Shown one piece after another: positions 1 to 4,911 of a stretch of 5,730 nt of DNA (its first letter is position 1; each line of letters begins with the position of its first letter). This stretch comes from Planctomycetales bacterium (GTDB taxonomy: Bacteria > Planctomycetota > Planctomycetia > Pirellulales > Thermoguttaceae): NCBI GenBank assembly GCA_007127495.1, contig SKZG01000132.1:1-5730 (forward strand), given 5' to 3'. Position numbers and translations under genes: made by a program. The notes beneath the pieces are model-generated. The model was given only the letters and a program-made list of their open reading frames with translations. It was not told the DNA's origin and did not search any database.

Positions 1-927
1 GATGGTATACTGATACTCGCCCGTCCAATGCGAGACCACCCGCCGCAGTTCCGGGCGTATGCGCCGGAGGAAGCCGGCCGCGGCGCACCGTCCGTTGCCG
101 GTGCTGTGTCGCGGATCGGAGAAGAGTTTGCGGAGGTCGCGGTCGTAGAAGTCCGGGTAGTCGATGCCGTAGCGTGCCCGCTTTTCCGCGTAGTGTTCCG
201 CCAGGGTCCGGCGGATTTCGCGGAGCGGGGCCACCCGGCGCCGCGAGCGGACGGCCGGGCGCACGTTCTTGATTTCTTCCATCAGCTCGTCGACATAGCG
301 GAGCTTCTTCATGGCGGGCCAATCGCGGTACTGGCTTCGCCACCGGGAGCGGGGGCGGAGCCACACCGCGAACGTCTCGGCAAAGTCTTCCGCAGGATGG
401 CTCTGGGCGTACCAGGAGTCCAGGTGAAGGACGTAGCTCTTGCTATACGGCTTTGGCTGGTAGTAGTCGGGGTACGGCTGCGAGTACGGGCCGAACACTT
501 CGCGCCAGCGCCGCCGGAAGTGCAGCCGAAAGGCGGTATCCAAGGCGTGGCCGGCCTCATGCCGAAGGATGCGCATGCACCACTGCTGCGTGCCGCCCTC
601 CACCTCCAGCATCTGCTTGCGCTCCAAACGCTCCAGGCGGGGATGGGCCAGGTAGAAGGGGACTGCAATCCCCGGAATCCCGTCCTGTGAGAACCACTCG
701 TCGGAAAGCCAGCAGTGCGGCCGGAACATGAGTTCGCGGGCTTCCAGCTCCTCATGCAGCCGCTCGATGCGGCGCTGGAGCACGGGCCCCAAGGCGTTCA
801 GGCCCAAGTCGCATAGTCGCAACTGAAGCAAATCGGCATCGCTGTACTCGGCCCAGAAGAACGGATTGCCGGCGTCCTTCCGGGGCGAGCGACCCTTCGA
901 GCGGGAACTACGGCAGACGCGCGACAC
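1..927 (-). CDS. Putative zinc-dependent metallopeptidase (HEAGH), 3' end cut by window edge
   Basis: The minus-strand frame is open from a GTG at 927-925 to the window edge, giving 309 residues with no stop, so the C-terminus is missing. The zinc-binding and catalytic motif HEAGH is at residues 123-127, in the context RILRHEAGHAL. About 50 residues later, HPAEDFAETFAVW (177-189) supplies acidic residues (E180, D181, E184), one of which could be the third zinc ligand, as in gluzincin-type peptidases. The region around residues 142-175 is rich in Tyr, Pro and Arg. No signal peptide or membrane segment is visible, so a cytoplasmic location is likely. It resembles the 'putative zinc-binding metallopeptidase' families; the substrate is unknown. 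GTG is chosen because AGGAGG lies 9 nt upstream, an in-frame TAA sits between them, and the first in-frame ATG (729) would remove 66 residues. It follows the vWA gene by 79 bp on the same strand and may be co-transcribed with it. Confidence 0.85.
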   Translation of the reverse strand, partial: MSRVCRSSRSKGRSPRKDAGNPFFWAEYSDADLLQLRLCDLGLNALGPVLQRRIERLHEELEARELMFRPHCWLSDEWFSQDGIPGIAVPFYLAHPRLERLERKQMLEVEGGTQQWCMRILRHEAGHALDTAFRLHFRRRWREVFGPYSQPYPDYYQPKPYSKSYVLHLDSWYAQSHPAEDFAETFAVWLRPRSRWRSQYRDWPAMKKLRYVDELMEEIKNVRPAVRSRRRVAPLREIRRTLAEHYAEKRARYGIDYPDFYDRDLRKLFSDPRHSTGNGRCAAAGFLRRIRPELRRVVSHWTGEYQYTI

Positions 928-936
928 GGCTGGTTA

Positions 937-942
937 CCTCCT
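937..942 (-). promoter_or_regulatory. Shine-Dalgarno AGGAGG for the metallopeptidase GTG start
   Basis: The minus strand reads AGGAGG at 942-937, 9 nt before the GTG at 927. This site decides the start codon. A small perfect hairpin (GCCCG/CGGGC, 3-nt loop, 943-955) directly abuts the upstream side of the site and might affect its accessibility; that effect is speculative. Confidence 0.75.
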
Positions 943-1006
943 GCCCGGATCGGGCGATCGTGTTCGGGTTGTACGGATTTTCACCGGCATATCGGCCTCG
1001 CAAAAG

Positions 1007-1873
1007 CTATCGCAGTCCCGGGGCCGCCTGCGTGCCCATGTTCAGGAATTGAATGAGACACACCATGTCGGCATTGAAGGCCATGCCCCGGGCGCCGGGT
1101 TGAAGGTCGAAACCTTCAGCCCGCCCCTGCCGCACAAAGGGGTCGGGCAACACGCTCGACATGTGGAACAGCACGCGGGCGAGTTCGTCGGGCAGGTAGT
1201 CGTCGTTGGCGGGGAACATGAACGGCTCGGCTGCGGTCACCGACAGGTGGCAGTTCAACAGCAGCACGTTTCCGTCCTCCGTGGCCAGGTTTCGAACGGC
1301 CTCGGCATACGGGATCGGATCGCCGTCCTGCGATTCGCCGTCGGAAATGTGGATGACGATGGGCGGGAAACTGCGCGGGTGCTCGCGAATCCAGTCGGTG
1401 AGCAACTGGTGCGCATAATAGAGCATGTGGCACATCGGCGTTCCGCCCTCGGCGATCGGGTCGACCCAAACCGGCACCTCGCAAGGGATTTCGATCATTT
1501 GGCCCGTCTGGTCGTCGGGGATGTACCGGGGCTGGGTGTCGATTCGCGCCGGCTGGGCGCCGATTTCAGGGACCGAAACGATGGGGCGGCCGCCCAGTGC
1601 CCCGACAAAGGCCGACTGGATGATCGGATTGGCATGTTGATCGGTCCGGTAGCCGAACACGCCCACGTCCATCCAGTCTTTGATGCCTTCGTCGCCGCTG
1701 GCGCGAATGGCCATGTTTTCCAGCCAGCCGTTGATGGCCGTGGCCAGCTCGTCGCACTTGCGGCGTTGCGAGTTGCCCAGCGGCTCTTCCATGGAATACG
1801 ACTGATCCAAGAGGAACAAGAAGCACGCCTTGTTCTGGCGGCTGATCTCTTGCGTGTATGGCGCCCGCGTCAT
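1007..1873 (-). CDS. vWA-domain protein, TerY-like, with intact MIDAS
   Basis: This is a 288-residue single-domain von Willebrand factor A protein. The metal-ion-dependent adhesion site is complete: DQSYS at residues 23-27 (D23, S25, S27), a Thr in EGGTPM (T145), and an Asp in HISDGES (D178). It should therefore bind a divalent cation and a protein partner. The hydrophobic strand FLFLL before D23 and the helix after the motif (DELATAINGWLENMAI) fit the vWA Rossmann-like fold. The C-terminal stretch FNADMVCLIQFLNMGTQA looks like a family-specific tail helix. No signal peptide or membrane segment is seen, so it is probably cytoplasmic. The ATG at 1873 is preferred because GGGAG lies 6 nt upstream; an in-frame ATG at 1906 would add 11 residues encoded by the 19-bp repeat and by the ribosome-binding site itself. 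Such vWA proteins are often encoded beside kinases and PP2C phosphatases, and here the upstream neighbour is kinase-like. The exact partner is unknown. Confidence 0.9.
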   Translation of the reverse strand: MTRAPYTQEISRQNKACFLFLLDQSYSMEEPLGNSQRRKCDELATAINGWLENMAIRASGDEGIKDWMDVGVFGYRTDQHANPIIQSAFVGALGGRPIVSVPEIGAQPARIDTQPRYIPDDQTGQMIEIPCEVPVWVDPIAEGGTPMCHMLYYAHQLLTDWIREHPRSFPPIVIHISDGESQDGDPIPYAEAVRNLATEDGNVLLLNCHLSVTAAEPFMFPANDDYLPDELARVLFHMSSVLPDPFVRQGRAEGFDLQPGARGMAFNADMVCLIQFLNMGTQAAPGLR

Positions 1874-1879
1874 TTCCTG

Positions 1880-1884
1880 CTCCC
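1880..1884 (-). promoter_or_regulatory. Ribosome-binding site GGGAG for the vWA gene
   Basis: GGGAG on the minus strand ends 6 nt before the ATG at 1873. It lies one base outside the 19-bp tandem repeat array and supports this ATG over the in-frame ATG inside the repeats. Confidence 0.65.
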
Positions 1885-1885
1885 T

Positions 1886-1942
1886 ATTGGTTAAGTGGCA
1901 CGACATTGGTTAAGTGGCACGACATTGGTTAAGTGGCACGAC
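1886..1942. repeat. Three exact tandem copies of a 19-bp unit
   Basis: The unit attggttaagtggcacgac occurs three times head to tail without mismatch, at 1886-1904, 1905-1923 and 1924-1942. The array sits between the vWA ribosome-binding site and the inverted repeat upstream, so it is in the presumed 5' leader or promoter of the vWA gene. On the minus strand each junction between units creates an ATG. The one at 1906 is in frame with the vWA gene; the one at 1925 opens a 13-codon ORF ending in TAG at the ribosome-binding site. Because 19 is not a multiple of three, gain or loss of a copy would change frames and spacing. Function is unknown: operator array, slippage-prone spacer or replication scar are all possible. 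Confidence 0.95.
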
Positions 1943-1948
1943 TTTGCA

Positions 1949-2063
1949 AGGCGAGCGGCAGCAACAATCTTACCGACCACCTTGTGGCCGAGTCTCTCCG
2001 AGACTCGGAATACGGCGTCTCGGAGAGAGGCCGCTACGGGAAATTCGGTATTGCCGCTCGCCT
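1949..2063. repeat. Nested imperfect inverted repeat (about 115 bp) upstream of the vWA gene
   Basis: The outer arms are a perfect 12-bp match: AGGCGAGCGGCA at 1949-1960 and TGCCGCTCGCCT at 2052-2063. Inside are further nested pairs: TACCGA/TCGGTA (1971-1976, 2045-2050), GGCC/GGCC (1986-1989, 2029-2032) and TCTCTCCGAGAC/GTCTCGGAGAGA (1993-2004, 2017-2028, 12-nt loop). A competing perfect 9-bp hairpin, CCGAGTCTC/GAGACTCGG (1988-1996, 2000-2008, 3-nt loop), uses the same left-arm bases. No T-run follows on either strand, so it is not a textbook terminator. It could be a structured leader RNA, a small palindromic mobile repeat (MITE-like), or a rho-independent-like end of the kinase mRNA. Confidence 0.8.
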
Positions 2064-2123
2064 AAGTTGCCGACAATGCGGCATGCCCCCCGCGCGATGG
2101 TGTTTTCGTGCTGGAGGGCCATG

Positions 2124-4523
2124 CTACAGTGCCGTGTCCTTCGCTTCTCCCTGTTTATCGACCGACTCCGCCTCGCGCCCCGCAAAAATCGACCAGCTTG
2201 ACAGGTTCCATTTCGACGGGGCCTTGAGCCGTCCGATGACAACGGGCGGCCCCTGGAGCACCTCGAACCCCAGATCCACCAGCGCCCACACGGCCGCGTG
2301 CGCGCCGATCCAATCGGGCTCGACCGCCAGGCGCAGCCGGTCGCCTTCCGCCGCATACTGCGATCGGTCGACAATTTCCGTTTGATAGGTTGCCATGGTG
2401 TCCGGGTCGTCGTCTGCGCCGGGTTCCTCGGGGCTGAGTGTCACGAGGCAACGTTCGATGAATCGTTCGTCGGGCCAGTGCCATCGGAGGAGAAAGACGT
2501 CGGCCGATTCGTTTTCCGCGGCGGCGCCGCTCCAGCCGGCCACGCGGCGAAGCTTCATCCGCTTCGGCGGCAGCACCTCCTGGATGGTCCACTGGCGAAT
2601 GCGCTCTTTGTACGGGCCGAAGCGTTCGGGTAACCGGCGGATCAAAGGCGCATCGAAGTGCTCGAAGAACGCCTGCGGCTGCTCGTCGCGCAGCGCCGCC
2701 TCCAGGCTTCCCAGTCGGTCGATACGGCGTTTTGCGGCGTCGAGTCGTTCTCGCCAGGCTTTGGGGAGCTGGGCCTCGGCAAACACGGCGTCCGACGCGG
2801 CCGTTCGCACCGCCTCGGCGTCGCCTTGTTCGGCCGCGTTTGCGATGTGTCGCAGCAGCTCCTCGCGTCGGCGGGCGGCTTGAACCTGCGGCTGAAGGGA
2901 TTCGGCCTCGGGGCAATTCTCCAACGCCCCCTGATGCCACAGCTCCAACAGGCGTGCGTCGCGCTGGTCCAGCGGCATATCGTCCGGCAGTTGGCCAAGT
3001 TCGCGCAGCCGCGGGGCGCGCCTCTCGGCCAGCGAAACGCGCTGCCGCTGTTCGGCTGACAGGAGCGACTTGCCGTCCAATTCCGCCATGGAGCGGCCCG
3101 CGGCGACAATGGCCGCTTCCGAGCGGGGTTGGGCAATGGCCTGCTCGAGCCGTTGCATCGCATGGGACCGGCGGCGCGCCAGTTCCACCCGCGGCCCGAG
3201 ACTGTACCGGTATCCTTGTGGAAGGCGCGACGCGGCCTCGACCAGCGCCTGCTCGCCCGCCAGGCTGGCTCGCTCGCCCAACTGCTGTGCCAGGTGGCAG
3301 ATGCGGTCGACGGCCGTCACGCGCCGCCGGGCCTCGGCCACACGGACGCGCTCCTGCTCCGCCGCGTGGAGGCCTGCAAAGAGCTGCTCGTTCCAGGCGT
3401 CGACGACCTCGCGGTCCGCCCGCTCGCTGGTTTCGGCCGGGATGCGCTGGAATGCCTTCCAGGCCTTCTGCCGGCACACGTGCTCGTATGCCCGATGGAT
3501 GAGCGGTTTGAGGTTCTCCGGGGCGTCGCGGAAATGGCCGCGACGGTTCAGCAGTTCGACGGCTGCGTCCCAATAGCCCTGCTTCAGAAGCTGCTCCACC
3601 TTGGCGTAGGATCCGGCCAGGTGGTTCAGCGGAGGAATCTGATCGAGAGGCTTACGTGCCAAATCGCACATGCGATCGACCAATTGCCGTACTTCTTTGT
3701 CGGGCAGGTTCTGCAAATCGGCGTACAGTGCCGAGGAGGCCGGGCTGGATATGTCGTCGGAGCGGAATAACAGCTTGTCGTATCCGGAAGCCTCGACGTG
3801 TTGGCGCCAAAGTCCCGGGGCCGCCGCAAGCGCCCGCAGGGCCGTGTAAATGACCAATTCCGAGAAGTGATCGAGATCGAGCGACAGCAGGGTATTTTCA
3901 TTCCGTGCCGGGTGTTGGTACGGTTCGACGCCCACCTCCAGATTCCGCCGGCCCACCAGGGCCGGTACGCAAAGGCAGTCGTAATCGACCAGTTTCAAAT
4001 GTCCCTGCTCATCGACCATGACGTTGGCGTGCTGTAAGTCGCCGTGCGCCACCGAGGCGTCGCTCAGTTCTTTGGCCAGGGCAAGCCACTTTTCGGCGGC
4101 CTGGGCCAAGGCGGCGGAGTTTCCTTCGAGGCATCGCGCCCGCACCCAATGCAAAAGCGTGTCGCCTTGGACCCATTCCATGAGAATGAGGGGGTACCAC
4201 TTTCCGTCACTCGCTGACCGGATGGCGGCGTCGCGATACTCGAACTCACACATGCAACTGAGGCGGCGGGCCTTCAGGTAGGCTGAAATATGGTCGTACC
4301 GTTCGCGGCGTTCCGGCGACTCGGTCGTGAACACGCGTACGGCAAAGGGGTTCCGGCCGTGGAGGTCGGTCGCTTTATACACCACGGCGAATGCGCCTGC
4401 CCACGGCCGGGGCTGCCCCTGCGCGGTCTTCTGCACCACGCACTGTTGCAGCACCGGGTCGCGGAAGGCGAGCCGGGGATTTTGGAGCATCACGCTGAAA
4501 TGTGAGGCCAGCGGCCAAGCCAT
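2124..4523 (-). CDS. Large kinase-fold protein, probable pseudokinase or atypical kinase, with helical and beta-rich C-terminal parts
   Basis: The product has 799 residues. Residues about 40-290 form a protein-kinase-like domain: a degenerate glycine loop WAGAFAVVYK (41-50), strand FAVRVF (60-65) with R63 where the VAIK Lys is expected, catalytic loop AHGDLQHANV (159-168, with D162 and N167), and a DFG equivalent D180-Y181-D182 in LKLVDYD. The lobe ends near LVDRMCDLARKPLDQIPPL. Residues about 300-650 are charged and helix-rich (Arg/Glu/Ala/Leu, coiled-coil or TPR-like). Residues about 650-770 look beta-rich (VFLLRWHWPDERFIERCLV), perhaps an Ig/FN3-like sandwich. No membrane segment is seen. 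The frame is open to a GTG at 4697, but the ATG at 4523 is preferred: it opens MAWPLASHFS, leading into the conserved-looking LQNPRLAFRDP segment, and a promoter candidate would start transcripts near 4697. Its ribosome-binding site is weak (GGGA, 9 nt upstream). It lies 250 bp upstream of the vWA gene on the same strand, which suggests a shared signalling role. Catalytic activity is uncertain. Confidence 0.85.
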   Translation of the reverse strand: MAWPLASHFSVMLQNPRLAFRDPVLQQCVVQKTAQGQPRPWAGAFAVVYKATDLHGRNPFAVRVFTTESPERRERYDHISAYLKARRLSCMCEFEYRDAAIRSASDGKWYPLILMEWVQGDTLLHWVRARCLEGNSAALAQAAEKWLALAKELSDASVAHGDLQHANVMVDEQGHLKLVDYDCLCVPALVGRRNLEVGVEPYQHPARNENTLLSLDLDHFSELVIYTALRALAAAPGLWRQHVEASGYDKLLFRSDDISSPASSALYADLQNLPDKEVRQLVDRMCDLARKPLDQIPPLNHLAGSYAKVEQLLKQGYWDAAVELLNRRGHFRDAPENLKPLIHRAYEHVCRQKAWKAFQRIPAETSERADREVVDAWNEQLFAGLHAAEQERVRVAEARRRVTAVDRICHLAQQLGERASLAGEQALVEAASRLPQGYRYSLGPRVELARRRSHAMQRLEQAIAQPRSEAAIVAAGRSMAELDGKSLLSAEQRQRVSLAERRAPRLRELGQLPDDMPLDQRDARLLELWHQGALENCPEAESLQPQVQAARRREELLRHIANAAEQGDAEAVRTAASDAVFAEAQLPKAWRERLDAAKRRIDRLGSLEAALRDEQPQAFFEHFDAPLIRRLPERFGPYKERIRQWTIQEVLPPKRMKLRRVAGWSGAAAENESADVFLLRWHWPDERFIERCLVTLSPEEPGADDDPDTMATYQTEIVDRSQYAAEGDRLRLAVEPDWIGAHAAVWALVDLGFEVLQGPPVVIGRLKAPSKWNLSSWSIFAGREAESVDKQGEAKDTAL

Positions 4524-4702
4524 GCCTGAGGTTCCCGAGGACGTGCCCTGGATGGAAATGTCCGTAACGATTGACGGGGAAACGGTCCGGCGGCGCCTTC
4601 CGCCGTGGCACGGGCTGGTTCCCCCCGCATCCGTCAGGAATGGAGCGGGCGGGCAACCCTTGCCCCGAAATGGCACGCGACGACCACCGGGTGCCACCTT
4701 CG

Positions 4703-4731
4703 ATTCTGGCCTCGCGCCCGCCCCTTGTCAA
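4703..4731 (-). promoter_or_regulatory. Sigma-70-like promoter candidate for the kinase-like gene
   Basis: On the minus strand a perfect TTGACA (4731-4726) is followed by a 17-nt spacer and CAGAAT (4708-4703, 4 of 6 to TATAAT). Transcription would start near 4697, giving a leader of about 170 nt before the ATG at 4523. This is a consensus-only call in GC-rich DNA. Confidence 0.45.
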
Positions 4732-4753
4732 CCGGTCTGGCATTGCCCATCAT
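4725..4753 (+). promoter_or_regulatory. Sigma-70-like promoter candidate for the GltS-like gene
   Basis: TTGTCA (4725-4730, 5 of 6 to TTGACA), a 17-nt spacer and CATCAT (4748-4753, 4 of 6 to TATAAT). Its -35 box shares five bases with that of the minus-strand candidate. The implied transcript starts near 4760 and carries the hairpins at 4808-4881. Weaker than the minus-strand candidate. Confidence 0.35.
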
Positions 4754-4807
4754 GGGAACCCGTCCGTTGGGAGCCTTAGGGCCTTTACCGCCTGGGCTCT
4801 TCCGCTC

Positions 4808-4881
4808 CTAGGTGCAGGCCTCTCCGTTGTAGTAGGCACACGCCGTGTGCCGTCCCTGAAACAAAGGCTGCCTGCACCTGG
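4808..4881 (+). promoter_or_regulatory. Structured 5' leader of the transporter gene
   Basis: AGGTGCAGGC (4810-4819) pairs perfectly with GCCTGCACCT (4870-4879). In RNA the stem extends by one U-G and one C-G pair, to 12 bp (4808-4819 with 4870-4881). It encloses a perfect hairpin, GGCACAC/GTGTGCC with a GCC loop (4835-4851), and a possible short TTGT/ACAA pairing between the two stems. The structure ends about 20 nt before the ribosome-binding site. There is no T-run, so a terminator is unlikely. It could be a cis-regulatory RNA, a ribosomal-protein-like or repressor binding site, or an incidental palindrome. I do not recognise a known riboswitch class. Confidence 0.5.
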
Positions 4882-4901
4882 AAACGGAACAGCCACCGCC
4901 T

Positions 4902-4906
4902 GGAGA
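4902..4906 (+). promoter_or_regulatory. Ribosome-binding site GGAGA for the GltS-like gene
   Basis: GGAGA ends 5 nt before the ATG at 4912, a good spacing that supports this start. Confidence 0.65.
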
Positions 4907-4911
4907 CCGCG

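Larger units (their letters stand above)
4524..4911. other. Divergent intergenic region between the kinase-like and transporter genes
   Basis: These 388 bp separate two divergently transcribed genes. I see no convincing gene inside; the kinase frame stays open through 4524-4697, but the added 58 residues look low in conservation value (Gly, Arg, Pro and Ser rich). The region holds two promoter candidates with overlapping -35 boxes near 4725-4731, and a hairpin-rich segment just upstream of the transporter. About 170 nt of kinase mRNA leader and 150 nt of transporter leader are implied if those promoters are right. Confidence 0.7.

Noticed and set aside
28..690. 220-codon plus-strand open frame
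   Set aside because: It lies antisense to the metallopeptidase frame, whose HEAGH and EDFAE motifs are convincing; long antisense frames are expected in GC-rich DNA.
866..1894. 342-codon plus-strand open frame
   Set aside because: It is antisense to the vWA gene with its full MIDAS and has no recognisable domain or ribosome-binding site.
1886..2063. CRISPR array
   Set aside because: The 19-bp units are directly adjacent with no spacers, and the palindrome is a single nested inverted repeat, not a repeat-spacer series.
1949..2063. Insertion sequence with terminal inverted repeats
   Set aside because: There is no transposase between the arms and no clear target-site duplication outside them; a MITE-like element stays possible but unproven.
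1914..2385. Plus-strand frames across the repeats and the kinase 3' end
   Set aside because: They cross the tandem repeat and palindrome and then run antisense to the kinase-like gene; the composition is not protein-like.
2155..3573. 472-codon minus-strand frame inside the kinase-like gene
   Set aside because: It is an Arg/Gly/Pro-rich shadow of the kinase gene in another frame, with no domain visible.
4835..4851. Rho-independent terminator
   Set aside because: The hairpin is stable but is followed by GTCCCTG rather than a T-run, and it lies upstream of a gene.
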